A stretch of 64,000 bases of DNA from Thiorhodococcus drewsii AZ1. Its GTDB lineage: Bacteria > Pseudomonadota > Gammaproteobacteria > Chromatiales > Chromatiaceae. Both the position numbers and the translations under genes were made by a program. The DNA lies in NCBI RefSeq assembly GCF_000224065.1, contig NZ_AFWT01000016.1:1-64000 (forward strand), in the 5' to 3' direction. The notes below the pieces were generated by a model, which worked only from the letters and a program-made list of their open reading frames with translations, was not told the origin of the DNA and did no database searches. This document shows, one piece after another, positions 25,084 through 35,617 of this stretch (positions are counted from its first letter, which is position 1; every line of letters begins with the position of its first letter).

Positions 25084-27951
25084 TTATGTCGTCCTATCCA
25101 CATCCGCTCCAAGGTCGGGTCGCGTTTCCCATTCCTCAATCGGCTTGGGTTTCCCGAGCAAATAGCCCTGAAAGCGGTGGCAGCCGTTCTCGCATAGAAA
25201 ACGCCGCTGCGCCTCGTTCTCTATCCCTTCGGCGACGACCTCCAGTCCGAGTGACTGACTCATGGCAAGGATCGCCCGGACGATGGCTGCATCGTTTGGA
25301 TCCGTGGCGATGTCGCGGATAAACGACTTGTCGATCTTCAACTGATCCAGCGGCAGTCGTTTGAGATAGGACAGCGAGGAGTAACCTGTGCCGAAGTCGT
25401 CCATCGAAAAGCTCACCCCCAGCGCCCTGAGCTGGTTCATTCGGCTAACGACCTGTTCGGCGTTCTCCAGCACGACACTCTCGGTCAGCTCCAGCTTGAG
25501 CCGGTGCGGATTGGCCCCGTATCGCTCCAGGCTGGCCTGGACCTGGGCGACGAAGTCGGGCTGATGGAATTGCCGCGCGCTGACATTGACCGCCATACGT
25601 AGGAAGCGGGTCCGTTCACTCGCCTCCCACGCTTTGATCTGAGCGCAGGCCGTATCCATGACCCATTGACCGATCGGCAGGATGAGTCCGGTCTCCTCCG
25701 CCAGTGGAATGAATTCCAGCGGCGCGACCAAACCATGACCCGGCCGGCGCCAGCGCAACAAGGCCTCGGCGCCGAAACAGCGACCATTCTGGTCGATCTG
25801 AGGCTGATAGAAGAGCTGTAGCTCGCCTTTGAACAGCGCCTGACGCAGCGCGGTCTCCAGCGCCATGCGCGACTCGATGGTCTTCTGCATGTTCGGGTTG
25901 AAAAAGCGGGCCGTGTTGCGTCCCGCACCTTTGGCCTGATAGAGCGCGACGTCCGCCTGCTTGAGCAGTACCTCGATCGAGGTATCGTGACCGCGAAAGA
26001 GTGTCAGGCCGATACTGGACGTACAGTAATGGGCCGGCTCGGCGGAGGCCAGCGCATAGGGCATGTTGAGGGCGAAACGCACCTTCTCCGCCGTCATCTC
26101 GGTTGCGTTGGCCGCCGCCTGTTCTTCGGTTCCGAGGTTTTCCAGGATCACGACATATTCATCCCCCCCCAAACGGCCGACCGTGTCGCCCTCGCGAACG
26201 CTGGTCGTCATACGTTGTGCGGCCTCGACCAGCAGCCGGTCGCCGACATCATGCCCCAGGGTATCGTTGATGGCCTTGAATTGATCCAGGTCGAGCATCA
26301 TCAGGGCGCCGTATTGGCGACTGCGATGACTGGCGATCAGTGCGTGCTCCAGCCGATCGACCAGCAAACGGCGGTTGGGAAGCCCTGTGAGGGGATCGAA
26401 ATAGGCAAGATTGCGAATCTGTTCCTCGTGGACCTTGCGCGCAGTAATGTCCTGAGCGGTGAAGGTCACGCCCTTGTCGAAATCGTCCGGATCGATCGGC
26501 GACGAGGACAGAATGACATTGATCAGTGATCCATCCTTGCATCGCCAGCGGGTCTCCACGGTGCCGATGCCCTGTGCCCGGATCTGGTCGTATTTCTCGT
26601 GCCCGACGAACTCAAATTCTGCATCGGACGGATAGAGCAGCCGTGCCGACTGACCGATCAACTCGTCCTGGCGGTAACCGGTCATGCGCAGCAGTGTATC
26701 GTTGACCTCCATGAAGAGACGCCTGACCACCACGCCGATGCCCACGGGCGCGACGCGCAAGATGCTATTGGCACGCGCCTCGCTGTCGCGCAAGGCCTCT
26801 TCCGCCCGCTTCTTATCGGTAATGTCGCGCGTGATCGAAAGGATGCAGGTTTCGCCCTCAAGGGTGATCAGGTGAGCCGACATGAGTGCGATGACGATCT
26901 CGCCGTTTTTTTTGACGAAGCAGGCCTCTAGATTTTCGCAATAGCCATCGCGCGCGAGCGCATTCACGAGTTGCCGGCGAACGGCCAGGTCGTGCCAAAT
27001 TCCAATGTCGCGCGACCTCTGGCCGATCACCTCGTCACGGCTCCAGCCGGTCAAACGCACGAAGCCATCGTTGACATCCAGGTAGCACCCGTCGGAGAGC
27101 CGGTTGATATTGATCGAATCGGGACTGGTCTGAAAGGCCAGGCGATAGCGCGTTTCGCTGTCGGTCAGTTTGCGTTCGGCCCGTCGGCGTTCGGTGATAT
27201 CCTCGCCGGCGCTGAGACTGCCGATCACCCGGCCCTCGGCGTCCCGGATACTGTTGTTGTGCCACGCAATCAAGCGTTCCGCGCCCGAGCGGGTACGGAC
27301 CGGGTTATCGACACACTCCGAGCCCAGCAGGTCCCCGTTCAAGATGTTGCGATGGATGGCGCGGATTTCCGCCACATCGATATCGTGAGGAAGACAGGTT
27401 GAGAACCAGTCCCGGCCGATCAATTCCGCTTCCTGATAGCCCAGCAACTGACAGCCCTTGCGGTTGACCAGTGTGATACGGCCCTCGACATCCAGGGCGA
27501 CGATGATGGCCTCGACTGTCTGCAGAATATTGCGGATCGTGTCGTGCTCCTGACGTAGCCTTTCCATGGCATCGCCATCGCACGGCTCGAATTCGACGCC
27601 CGTGCGCGTCGCCAGGATGCATGGGTCCACCTGGATCGGGTCGATGTCGATCAGTGGCGTGCGGGCGATCCCAGGGTGCGTCATATCGGATTCAATGATG
27701 CAACGGCCCGCACTCAAGAGCTGATCGCGGGCGGTGAAGGCTGGATCGTAGAACCAATTGGGAATCGGTCGTCCGACCTGCCAGGCGGCCAGGGGAGCGA
27801 TACGCGGCTGGCCCGGAATCAGATGGGTGACGAGGACAGGGTCGAGCATCAGTGTCTCGGCGGTATGACGGACGGCCGTCTCGCAGAAACGCCTGCGGTT
27901 CGGGGCGGAGATGAAAGCGGATTCAAACGTCCGGCGTTCGTTCACGTCCAT
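25084..27951 (-). CDS. Multi-PAS GGDEF-EAL protein (c-di-GMP synthesis/breakdown)
   Basis: 955 aa. Several PAS domains run from ~residue 125 (VNRKGCQLLGYQEAELIGRD; RYRLAFQTSPDSININ; VNDTLLRMTGYRQDELIGQS). The GGDEF domain has GRLGGDEYVVI and FDPLTGLPNRRLL. The EAL domain has QIDQNGRCFGAEALLRW, MAVNVSARQF and MDDFGTGYSSLSYLK, with catalytic residues apparently kept. The start MDVNERR at 27951 has GGAGGTGGCC upstream and is preferred to the longer frame. It is predicted cytoplasmic. Net activity cannot be told. It ends 261 bases before the CHASE kinase, on the same strand. Confidence 0.92.
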   Translation of the reverse strand: MDVNERRTFESAFISAPNRRRFCETAVRHTAETLMLDPVLVTHLIPGQPRIAPLAAWQVGRPIPNWFYDPAFTARDQLLSAGRCIIESDMTHPGIARTPLIDIDPIQVDPCILATRTGVEFEPCDGDAMERLRQEHDTIRNILQTVEAIIVALDVEGRITLVNRKGCQLLGYQEAELIGRDWFSTCLPHDIDVAEIRAIHRNILNGDLLGSECVDNPVRTRSGAERLIAWHNNSIRDAEGRVIGSLSAGEDITERRRAERKLTDSETRYRLAFQTSPDSININRLSDGCYLDVNDGFVRLTGWSRDEVIGQRSRDIGIWHDLAVRRQLVNALARDGYCENLEACFVKKNGEIVIALMSAHLITLEGETCILSITRDITDKKRAEEALRDSEARANSILRVAPVGIGVVVRRLFMEVNDTLLRMTGYRQDELIGQSARLLYPSDAEFEFVGHEKYDQIRAQGIGTVETRWRCKDGSLINVILSSSPIDPDDFDKGVTFTAQDITARKVHEEQIRNLAYFDPLTGLPNRRLLVDRLEHALIASHRSRQYGALMMLDLDQFKAINDTLGHDVGDRLLVEAAQRMTTSVREGDTVGRLGGDEYVVILENLGTEEQAAANATEMTAEKVRFALNMPYALASAEPAHYCTSSIGLTLFRGHDTSIEVLLKQADVALYQAKGAGRNTARFFNPNMQKTIESRMALETALRQALFKGELQLFYQPQIDQNGRCFGAEALLRWRRPGHGLVAPLEFIPLAEETGLILPIGQWVMDTACAQIKAWEASERTRFLRMAVNVSARQFHQPDFVAQVQASLERYGANPHRLKLELTESVVLENAEQVVSRMNQLRALGVSFSMDDFGTGYSSLSYLKRLPLDQLKIDKSFIRDIATDPNDAAIVRAILAMSQSLGLEVVAEGIENEAQRRFLCENGCHRFQGYLLGKPKPIEEWETRPDLGADVDRTT

Positions 27952-28144
27952 GATACCGGCCACCTCCATCCTAAAAAACAGGAACCTATGACCACTGAGT
28001 ATCCGCGTCATCTGGGAAGGAAGTCCAGCGACGCCAGACAAGAGGCCAAGGCCAAGCTCAAGCGACCAAGGACTGCCGGCGACAGCGCCCTGATCGGCAC
28101 AGGAGGATCCGGTGCCCCAGACACCGGGTATGGTCGATCGCCGC

Positions 28145-29179
28145 TCAGCCAATGACGATGACGCTGAAACCGACGCCGTAAAACATCAGTACCAACCAAC
28201 TCTCGAAACCGATGTTTCCGATCCCGTTGCGCTCACGCCGAATCAGGCCAAGCAGCAGCGTGGCAGTCAAAAGGATCGTCAGGCTGATGATGAACAGCGG
28301 CTGCTCGCCGATGGCGTGGTAGATCGACCCCGGCCGGTAGGCGGCATCGGAGAGCGCCAGAAACAGCACATCGAAGGTGTTGCCGCCGATGATGCCACCC
28401 ACGGCGAGCGTCAAGGCCCCCTGGCGGACGGCCGCAACCGCAGTGACAAGCTCCGGGAGCGAGGTCACCACCGAGGTGAACAAGGCGCCGACCAGAGTCT
28501 CGGACAGGCCCGTCAGACGCACCAGCGACATCCCTGAAAGTCCCACGAGATAACCGGCGACTCCCACCAAAACCACGGCCACCGCGAATCCCATCCAGAG
28601 TCGACCCTGCCCGGCTCCATCGGCGACGCTCTCGCCCGGAACGTCTTCGAAGGTCTCGCCGGTTCGCACTGGATGCCAGGCCGGATCATCCCGGGTCAAG
28701 GACGCCAGGCGCAGACCGAACCCGTATAGGATCAACAGGCAGATCGACGCCGGATGTACGCCAAACAGCGTCACCGGCGGCGCTGTCGCCGCCATCAGCG
28801 GCACCGCGAGCAAGGCACAGAGCATGGCGCCGTTGATGAGATTCGGCAGCGAGGCGGCGGCGTGCTCGAGATTGGCTCGCCGGTAAAAAAGATCTGCGAC
28901 GACGAGAAAGACGGTCTGCACCGCGATACCGCCCACGGCGTTGCTGACGGCCAGCTCCGCCTTGCCGGCGGAGGCGGCGGTCATCGACACGACGATGCCG
29001 GACAGCGAGGTACTGGCCCCGAGCAGGATCGCACCGAACACCGCTTCGCCAAGCCCGGTCAGATCGGCCAACCGGTCCGCCAAGCGCGCCATGCGTGTTC
29101 CGACCAAGGCAATGGTCGCTCCGCTCGCGACAAAGACGAGGAGCGTCAGGCCCAAGGGCCAGTGTTCGGGAGCAGGCAT
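28145..29179 (-). CDS. Sodium/calcium exchanger-type membrane protein (CaCA superfamily)
   Basis: 344 aa, about ten membrane segments in two related halves. The alpha-repeat regions are visible as [20 protein letters not shown] with [11 protein letters not shown], and [20 protein letters not shown] with [13 protein letters not shown]. These match the antiporter fold, but the first half has ST-S where YrbG-type exchangers have acidic TS-PE, so ion selectivity is uncertain. Confidence 0.85.
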   Translation of the reverse strand: MPAPEHWPLGLTLLVFVASGATIALVGTRMARLADRLADLTGLGEAVFGAILLGASTSLSGIVVSMTAASAGKAELAVSNAVGGIAVQTVFLVVADLFYRRANLEHAAASLPNLINGAMLCALLAVPLMAATAPPVTLFGVHPASICLLILYGFGLRLASLTRDDPAWHPVRTGETFEDVPGESVADGAGQGRLWMGFAVAVVLVGVAGYLVGLSGMSLVRLTGLSETLVGALFTSVVTSLPELVTAVAAVRQGALTLAVGGIIGGNTFDVLFLALSDAAYRPGSIYHAIGEQPLFIISLTILLTATLLLGLIRRERNGIGNIGFESWLVLMFYGVGFSVIVIG

Positions 29180-29750
29180 GGGGGATCGCGGTTTCCTAAT
29201 CCGACTCAGCTCAGCAGGCCGAAGAGACGCCCAGGCAGATGATCGCGGATCGCCGCAGCATCTTTCGCTTCGGTCATCAGTCTCGGTGCCTCCTCGATGC
29301 AGTTCGTGTGTCGCGCTCCGCGCGCTGGTGATCGAGCCCTGTCGCTTCGGGTTTCCCTGCGTTGCGCATGACGGAAACCACCCAGCGGGGCGCGGTTGAA
29401 CGTATGACGCATCAAAAAAGCAAACGAGATGCCAATCGCGATCGTCGCCCGTGTCGCGCCAATGGCAGCCGTAGCCAAACCATCAGGGTGCATTTCAGCC
29501 GTTTCGGCTGTTTCGCCGGGGCAAATCCCCCTCAATCGAAGGCATCTAAACCGCGCTCAACCGCAGGCCCAGGCCAATGGAAGCCTGCACGGCTGACCGC
29601 CAAATCCAGACGGTCGTGACCTCTCTGCACGATCCCTATGCGCCATTCCAGGATGGCGTGACCAAAACCGGTACAGCTGTTGCTTTTTCGTCTGTCACCG
29701 ATGTCACCCCCGGAAGAAGCGGCTCTGTCTTTCGGCTGCTCAGGAATGCG
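29180..29750. other. Divergent spacer exchanger / RND pump
   Basis: 571 bases. An open minus-strand frame (29206-29535) ends in a plausible peptide ([16 protein letters not shown]) but has no family match I know and no good start region, so I do not call it. The promoter of the efflux operon should lie in the right half. Confidence 0.4.
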
Positions 29751-30920
29751 ATGACGACTCACACACGACGAACCCTGCTGCTGTTGCTGCTGACGCTCGC
29801 CGTCGGAACAGCCCTCTCCGCTTGGCTCTTCCGCGAGACCTTGTTCGCCAACGGTGGCCAGGAAGACGCGGCGCAGGGACGACCGCCGCCGGCGGTCGAG
29901 ACAGCGCGGGTAGAGCGCGCGACCATTGCCGATAGGATCCGCGCGACCGGCACGCTGCAAGCGCCGGAGGCGGTGACCATCACCGCGCGCACAGCCGGGC
30001 GTGTCGATAAGATCCACTTCGAGGAGGGCCAGCGCGTCGCCAAGGGCGCACTCTTGGTCGAGCTGGAACGCGATCGCTCCGAGGCGGCGGTCGAGCGCGC
30101 CGCCGCGCGTCTGGAGCAGCGCTCCAGCGCAGAGGCCAGACGCAAGGAACTGATGGCGAAGGATTTCGTCTCCGCTTCGGAGATGGACAGCGCCGAGGCC
30201 GCCGCCCGGGAGGCCAAGGCACAGCTGCGCATCGCCAGGAAGGATCTCGACGACCGGCGTATCGAGGCACCCTTCGCCGGCGTCATCGGGCGTCGTCTGA
30301 TCAGCATCGGGGCCCTGCTGAAGCCCGGCGATCCGATCGCGCGTCTCAGCCGCACCCAACCGCTGGATCTGTTGTTCATGGTTCCCGGCGTCGAGATCGG
30401 ACGCATCGCCCCCGATCAAAGGGTCGAAGCGACGACACCGGCCTATCCGTCGCGCCGCTTCGACGGCGCCCTGACCCTGATCGGCACCGAGGTCGATCCA
30501 GGCACCCGCACCCTGCCGCTGGAGGCAACCTTCGACAACCCGGATGGCCTGCTCAAACCGGGGATGTTCATGCAGGTGGCATTGATCGTCGGTCAGCGCG
30601 ACACGCTACGCGTCCCCGAGGCCGCCGTGATCACCGAGGGGCCGAACACCTTGGTCTATGCCTTGAGACCACCGGCTGAGGATGAAAAGAACAGCGACGC
30701 CAAGGTCGAGCGCCGACGGGTCGAGACAGGCACGCGCCGCGACGGTTGGGTCGAGATTCGTGACGGCGTCGCGGCGGGCGAGCGCGTCGTCGTCGCCGGG
30801 CTCCAGGGACTGCGGGACGGTCTCGCCGTGCGCCCCACCTCCGCGTCCAAGGCGTCCGACAGCGGCGCGCCTCCCGCCGAATCGACGCCTCCCAACGAAT
30901 CGACGGAGGAGCGGCGATGA
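29751..30920 (+). CDS. RND efflux periplasmic adaptor (membrane fusion protein)
   Basis: 389 aa. An N-terminal membrane anchor (TLLLLLLTLAVGTALSAWLF) is followed by a lipoyl-like half (TAGRVDKIHFEEGQRVAKG), a coiled-coil hairpin rich in Ala/Glu/Arg (~residues 110-165), the second lipoyl half (IEAPFAGVIGRRLISIGALL) and beta-barrel domains. ATG at 29751 with CAGGA six bases upstream is chosen over the longer frame. Its stop overlaps the pump start (ATGA). No outer-membrane channel gene is adjacent. Confidence 0.92.
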   Translation: MTTHTRRTLLLLLLTLAVGTALSAWLFRETLFANGGQEDAAQGRPPPAVETARVERATIADRIRATGTLQAPEAVTITARTAGRVDKIHFEEGQRVAKGALLVELERDRSEAAVERAAARLEQRSSAEARRKELMAKDFVSASEMDSAEAAAREAKAQLRIARKDLDDRRIEAPFAGVIGRRLISIGALLKPGDPIARLSRTQPLDLLFMVPGVEIGRIAPDQRVEATTPAYPSRRFDGALTLIGTEVDPGTRTLPLEATFDNPDGLLKPGMFMQVALIVGQRDTLRVPEAAVITEGPNTLVYALRPPAEDEKNSDAKVERRRVETGTRRDGWVEIRDGVAAGERVVVAGLQGLRDGLAVRPTSASKASDSGAPPAESTPPNESTEERR

Positions 30921-33900
30921 AGCCGACGACCCTCGCCGTCACCCGGCCGGTCGCGGCCACCGTGCTGTCGCTGCTGTTGCTGGTATTGGGCATCTTCGCC
31001 GTGCTGACGCTACCGGTGCGCGAGTACCCGGATGTCGACGAGCCGACCGTGACCGCCACGGTCATCTATCCCGGCGCCTCCGCCGAGGTGGTCGAACGCG
31101 AAGTGACCGAACCCATCGAAGAGGCGCTCAGCGGCATCGACGGTGTGCGCCAGATCCGCTCCAATTCGCGCGACGGGCGCAGCCGCGTCGAGGTGGAGTT
31201 CACGCTGGACCGCAACCTGGATCTGGCCGCCGCCGACGTGCGCGACCGCATCTCCACGGTGCGCAACGAACTGCCCGAGCAGGCCGAGGCACCCGAGATC
31301 GCACAGCGCTCGCTCCAGGCCCAGGTGGTGATGTGGTTGCTGCTGACCAGCGACACCATGGACCGCCTGGAGCTCTCGGATCTCGCCGATCGTGTCCTCG
31401 TCGATCCCCTGTCGACGGTCTCCGGCGTGGCGACGGTACTGTTCGGCGGCGAGCGCCGCTATGCCATGCGCATCGATCTGGATCCGGCCAAACTGACCGC
31501 GCACGCACTGACCGTGCTCGACGTGGAGCAGGCCCTGCGCGCGCGCAATCTGGAGCTACCGGCCGGGCGTCTGGTCTCGGACAGCCGCGAGTTGACCCTG
31601 CGCACCATGACCGAGCTGGAGAAACCGGAGGCCTTTCGCGAACTCATTGTCGCCAACCGCGACGGCGCGCAGGTGCGCCTCGGCGACCTCGCCGACATCG
31701 ACTATGGACCGGAAAGCTATCGCACCGCCGTGCGCCTGGACGGCAAGGATGCGATCGGGCTCGGCATCGTCCGACAGTCCGGCTCCAATCTGGTCGCGGT
31801 CTCGTCGGGCGTGCGCGAGCGTATCGAACAGCTCGCCAACCGCATTCCAGACGATGTCGATCTGACCATCGCCTATGACTCGGCGACCTTTGTCGAGACC
31901 TCCATCCGCCAGATCCTGCTGACCCTGGCGATCACGGTCGCGCTGGTGGTGGCCGTGGTCTTCTTCTCCCTGGGCTCCTGGCGCGCGACCCTGGTGCCCG
32001 CAGCGACAATCCCGGCCTCGGTCGTCGGCGCCTTCATCCTGCTCTACGCGCTGGGCTTCTCGATCAATGTCTTGACCCTGCTGGCGCTGATCCTGGCCAT
32101 CGGCATGCTCGTCGATGACGCCATCGTCGTCAGCGAAAACGTCTTTCGTTTTTCCGAGCGGGGCAAGCCACGCCTGTTGGCCGCCGACCTGGGCGCCGGC
32201 GAGGTGGCCTTCGCGGTCCTGGCGACCACAACGGTACTCTTGGCCGTCATCGCCCCGCTCGGTTTCCTGACCGGCGACGCGGGACGTCTGTTCAGCGAAT
32301 TCGCGGCCAGTCTCGGCGGCGCGCTGGCACTGTCGAGCCTGGTCGCCTTGACGCTCGGGGTCACCCTGGCCTCGAAGCTGATCGCCGCCGAGCGCATTCA
32401 GGACGGCGCGCTCTATCGGGCGATCTCGCGAGGCTTCGAGCACACCAGCAACGGCTATCTGCGCCTGCTGCGCGGCGTGCTCGGATGGCGTTGGCTGGTC
32501 GTCCTCTTGTCTCTGGCGCTGCTCGGCGCGACGGTCTGGCTGTATCGGGAGCTGCCGCGCGAACTGTCGCCGCGCGAGGATCGTGGGGTCGTCTTCATCC
32601 CGGTGGCCGCGCCCGAGGGCGCGACCCTCGATTACATGCGCGACATCCTGTCGAAGATCGAGACCGTGCTGCTGCCGCTGACCGACAATGAGGGACCGGC
32701 ACGGCATGTAATCTCGCTGGTGGCGCCGCGCAGCGCCGGTCAGGGGCCGGTCAACTCCGCCATCGTGATCCTGCGGCTGAAGGATTGGAGCAAGCGCAAA
32801 CAGAGTCAGTTCGCCATCACCGCCTCGCTACAGCCGAAACTGGCCGCCATCACCGGCGCTCAGGTCTTTGCGATTAACCCGCCCAGTCTCGGCGGATCCA
32901 ACGCCGGGCAGCCGGTGCAGATGGCGCTGGTGGGCGAGAATCTCGATCAGCTCCATCAACTGGCCGAGCAGGTACTGGCACAGGCCGGTTCGATGCCGCA
33001 ACTGGCGCAGGCGCGGCTCGACTATCAACCGACCAATCCGCAGCTGCGCATCCACATCGATCGCGACCGCACGGCGGCACTCGGTATCGAGATCGCCGAC
33101 ATCGGCCGCACGCTCCAGCTCCTGATGGGCGGCGAAGACGTGACGGACTTTTCCATCGATGCGAAGACCTACGAGGTCATGGTCCGCGCCCGCCAAGCCG
33201 ATCGCGCCTCGCCGCAAGACATCGGCGAGATCAATGTCCGTGCCGCAGACGGCTCGCTGGTCGCCCTGAGCGGGCTGATCGAGACCGAGGTCATCGGACG
33301 CGCCGCCGAACTGCATCGGGTCGACAGGCTGCCGGCGGTGACGCTGAAGGCCACACTCACCAGCGGCACCGCATTGGGCGATGCCCTCGCCGCGCTGGAG
33401 GCCAAGACCGCAGCGCTCTTACCCCCGGAGGTGGAAATCCGTTGGCTCGGGGCCAGCCAGGACTATCAGCGCTCTGGCCGAACCTTTGCGCTCGCCTTCG
33501 CGCTGGCGCTCACCATCGTCTTCCTGGTGCTCGCGGCCCAGTTCGAGAGCTTCGTCCAGCCGCTGGTGCTGCTCGCCGGTGTGCCGCTGGCGGTCTTCGG
33601 CGCCCTCATGGCGCTGTGGATCGGCGGCGGCTCGATCAATCTCTATAGCCAGATCGGCTTCATCCTCGCCATCGGCATCATGGCCAAGAACGCGATCCTG
33701 CTGGTGGAATTCATCAACCAGCTCCGCGATCGGGGTCGTGCGCTACACGAGGCGGTCGAGGAAGCCGCCAAGGCGCGCGTGCGGCCCATTCTCATGACCT
33801 CGATCGCCACCTTCTTCGGCGCCCTACCCCTGATCCTGGCGATGGGACCTGGGGCCGAGACACGCAAGATCCTCGGGCTCGTGATCCTAGGCGGCGTGCT

Positions 33901-34042
33901 GTCGGCGACCCTGTTGACGCTTTTCCTGGTGCCTGTGCTCTATCTGCTGCTCGCGCGGCGCACACGTCCCCGCGCCGCTCTAGCGCATGCGCTGGAGGAG
34001 CAGCGTGCAAAGGATGCACAAGCGAGCGCGCAGGAACCCTGA
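30917..34042 (+). CDS. RND efflux pump, HAE1/AcrB type
   Basis: 1041 aa, the usual length and 12-segment layout with two large periplasmic loops. TM4 has the proton-relay pair in IGMLVDDAIVVSENVFR. Porter-loop patterns such as PGASAEVVEREVTEPIEEAL and DVRDRISTVRNELP match the family. The last segments have MAKNAILLVEFINQLRDRG and MTSIATFFGALPLILAMGPG. It works with the adaptor whose stop codon overlaps its start; substrates cannot be predicted. Confidence 0.95.
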   Translation: MKPTTLAVTRPVAATVLSLLLLVLGIFAVLTLPVREYPDVDEPTVTATVIYPGASAEVVEREVTEPIEEALSGIDGVRQIRSNSRDGRSRVEVEFTLDRNLDLAAADVRDRISTVRNELPEQAEAPEIAQRSLQAQVVMWLLLTSDTMDRLELSDLADRVLVDPLSTVSGVATVLFGGERRYAMRIDLDPAKLTAHALTVLDVEQALRARNLELPAGRLVSDSRELTLRTMTELEKPEAFRELIVANRDGAQVRLGDLADIDYGPESYRTAVRLDGKDAIGLGIVRQSGSNLVAVSSGVRERIEQLANRIPDDVDLTIAYDSATFVETSIRQILLTLAITVALVVAVVFFSLGSWRATLVPAATIPASVVGAFILLYALGFSINVLTLLALILAIGMLVDDAIVVSENVFRFSERGKPRLLAADLGAGEVAFAVLATTTVLLAVIAPLGFLTGDAGRLFSEFAASLGGALALSSLVALTLGVTLASKLIAAERIQDGALYRAISRGFEHTSNGYLRLLRGVLGWRWLVVLLSLALLGATVWLYRELPRELSPREDRGVVFIPVAAPEGATLDYMRDILSKIETVLLPLTDNEGPARHVISLVAPRSAGQGPVNSAIVILRLKDWSKRKQSQFAITASLQPKLAAITGAQVFAINPPSLGGSNAGQPVQMALVGENLDQLHQLAEQVLAQAGSMPQLAQARLDYQPTNPQLRIHIDRDRTAALGIEIADIGRTLQLLMGGEDVTDFSIDAKTYEVMVRARQADRASPQDIGEINVRAADGSLVALSGLIETEVIGRAAELHRVDRLPAVTLKATLTSGTALGDALAALEAKTAALLPPEVEIRWLGASQDYQRSGRTFALAFALALTIVFLVLAAQFESFVQPLVLLAGVPLAVFGALMALWIGGGSINLYSQIGFILAIGIMAKNAILLVEFINQLRDRGRALHEAVEEAAKARVRPILMTSIATFFGALPLILAMGPGAETRKILGLVILGGVLSATLLTLFLVPVLYLLLARRTRPRAALAHALEEQRAKDAQASAQEP

Positions 34043-34404
34043 CCCGAACGACCGGCTGAAATGCCCCGCGAGGTTGCTCATGGGGCCCGCCACGACGAAG
34101 CCCGCGACTCGGTTCCGGCGCGCCCACGGCCTGGCATCGAATCTGCGTGGCCCATGAGACGCACTGAAGGACGTTCAAGAATCGCCTTCTGGGCAACCGT
34201 TCAACCTAGAAAAAGCAGTCAGCCGCCAGCGATCAGCCTCCAGCGGCTATTTTCTCGAGGTTTTCGCTTCTTGCGGGCTTCACCGAATGGGTGAGCCTTG
34301 GCAGAGCGCCCCTAATAGCTGGCTGCTGGAGGCTGGAAGCTGACAGCTCTTTTCAGGTTCAAACCCCACAGCATTGATCCAAGCCACGAGAGGAAAGGCA
34401 AGCA
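34043..34404. other. Spacer with inverted heptad arrays upstream of wrbA
   Basis: 362 bases without a gene. Apart from the paired CAGCNNC arrays listed separately (34216-34348), a short GC dyad is the only structure seen. The wrbA promoter should lie here, so the arrays sit in or next to its control region. Confidence 0.6.
34216..34348. repeat. Inverted pair of CAGCNNC heptad arrays
   Basis: On the + strand CAGCCGC, CAGCGAT, CAGCCTC and CAGCGGC run head to tail at 34220-34247. On the minus strand CAGCTTC, CAGCCTC, CAGCAGC and CAGCTAT run head to tail at 34342-34315. The two arrays face each other across a ~67-base spacer, so the transcript could fold into a long imperfect hairpin. The seven-base period is exact. 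It resembles short repetitive elements, with no coding potential. Confidence 0.8.
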
Positions 34405-35019
34405 ATGACAACCAAACTGCTGGTGCTCTACTACAGCATGTACGGCCATGTGGAAACGATGGCCGAGGCCGTCGCCGATGGTGCGCGGAGCGTGCGGGGT
34501 CTGGAGGTCAGCCTGAAACGGGTCGCCGAAACCATGCCCGAGGATCAGGCCCGCGCCGCCGGAGCCAAACTCGATCAGGCCGCGCCGCTCGCCCGACCGG
34601 AAGAGCTTTCCGACTACGACGGCATCATCTTCGGCACACCGACGCGCTACGGAAACATGTGCGGACAGATGCGCACCTTTCTCGATCAGACCGGAAGCCT
34701 GTGGATGCAGGGCGCCTTGATCGGCAAGGTGGGCAGCGTCTTCACATCGACCGCCTCGCAGCATGGCGGACAAGAGACCACGCTCACCTCCTTCCACTCG
34801 AATCTCCTACACCTGGGGATGGTCGTCGTCGGTGTTCCTTACTCCTGCCAGGAACTCCTGAACATGGACGAGATCAGCGGCGGAACCCCCTACGGGGCAA
34901 GCACCATGGCCAAGGACGACGGCAGCCGCCAGCCCTCGGACAACGAGTTGGCCATCGCACGTTTCCAGGGACGCCATGTCGCGCAGATCACGCGCTGGCT
35001 CACCATCGGTGCCACATAG
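34405..35019 (+). CDS. wrbA: NAD(P)H:quinone oxidoreductase, WrbA type
   Basis: 204 aa flavodoxin-fold enzyme. FMN phosphate loop [14 protein letters not shown], then [22 protein letters not shown] and [13 protein letters not shown], all typical of WrbA. C-terminal [20 protein letters not shown] is the family signature. It reduces quinones by two electrons, avoiding semiquinone radicals, and heads the stress/redox block to its right. Confidence 0.96.
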   Translation: MTTKLLVLYYSMYGHVETMAEAVADGARSVRGLEVSLKRVAETMPEDQARAAGAKLDQAAPLARPEELSDYDGIIFGTPTRYGNMCGQMRTFLDQTGSLWMQGALIGKVGSVFTSTASQHGGQETTLTSFHSNLLHLGMVVVGVPYSCQELLNMDEISGGTPYGASTMAKDDGSRQPSDNELAIARFQGRHVAQITRWLTIGAT

Positions 35020-35317
35020 CGCTCACGAGATGCCGCTTGACGGGTTCTCCGGCCGCGAGCCGGCCTATCCGTCGATCACAGCATGCCAGTCAACCGGTGA
35101 TTGATGACGCGCGCAACTTTATGAATGGAGGCACGGCAGAAACCTACGGTGGTTATAGCCCACCCGATAGTTGATACCCACCACTCCGTCGCGCCCGGTG
35201 CAGCCTCTTCGCCTGATTTCACGCACAAACCAGCGCCAGAAGGTGCCCTGCAATGCTTGGCCTGGTCTTTGCTTAGTATTCATTGCTTTTTGCAACAACG
35301 ACAAAGGAGGAATTCAA
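35020..35317. other. Spacer between wrbA and the coiled-coil protein gene
   Basis: About 300 bases with no supportable gene and no clear terminator. Confidence 0.4.
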
Positions 35318-35605
35318 ATGAGCGAACGAGAAGCCTACATCGACCAGATGAAAGCGAAGCTCGACCAATGGAACGACGAGATCGGCGTACTCGAGGCCAA
35401 GGCAAAGGTCGCCGGTGCCGATGCCAAGGTGAAGTACGAGGAATACCTCTCGACGCTGAAGGAAAAACAGGCCGACGCATCGGCGCGGCTCGCGGAGTTA
35501 CGCGACTCGAGCGGCGACGCCTGGCAGGAAATCCGCCATGGCGCCAGCCAAGCTGCGGACGCCTTGGGCGAGGCGCTGAAGTCCGCAAAGTCCAAACTCC
35601 ACTAA
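35318..35605 (+). CDS. Small cytoplasmic coiled-coil protein
   Basis: 95 aa, highly charged and almost fully helical, with no signal peptide. ATG at 35318 follows a perfect AAAGGAGGAATTCAA. It resembles stress-associated coiled-coil proteins of the sll1863 type (recalled). Its C-terminus (DSSGDAWQEIRHGASQAADAL) parallels that of the secreted protein at 56188 (TSSDSAWDEMKDGFSKAYQAL), so the two are likely paralogues with different cellular locations. Confidence 0.8.
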   Translation: MSEREAYIDQMKAKLDQWNDEIGVLEAKAKVAGADAKVKYEEYLSTLKEKQADASARLAELRDSSGDAWQEIRHGASQAADALGEALKSAKSKLH

Positions 35606-35617
35606 ACCCAGAGCGTT

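Noticed and set aside
29206-29535. 109-codon minus frame between exchanger and RND genes
   Set aside because: No ribosome site or family; composition of non-coding high-GC sequence.
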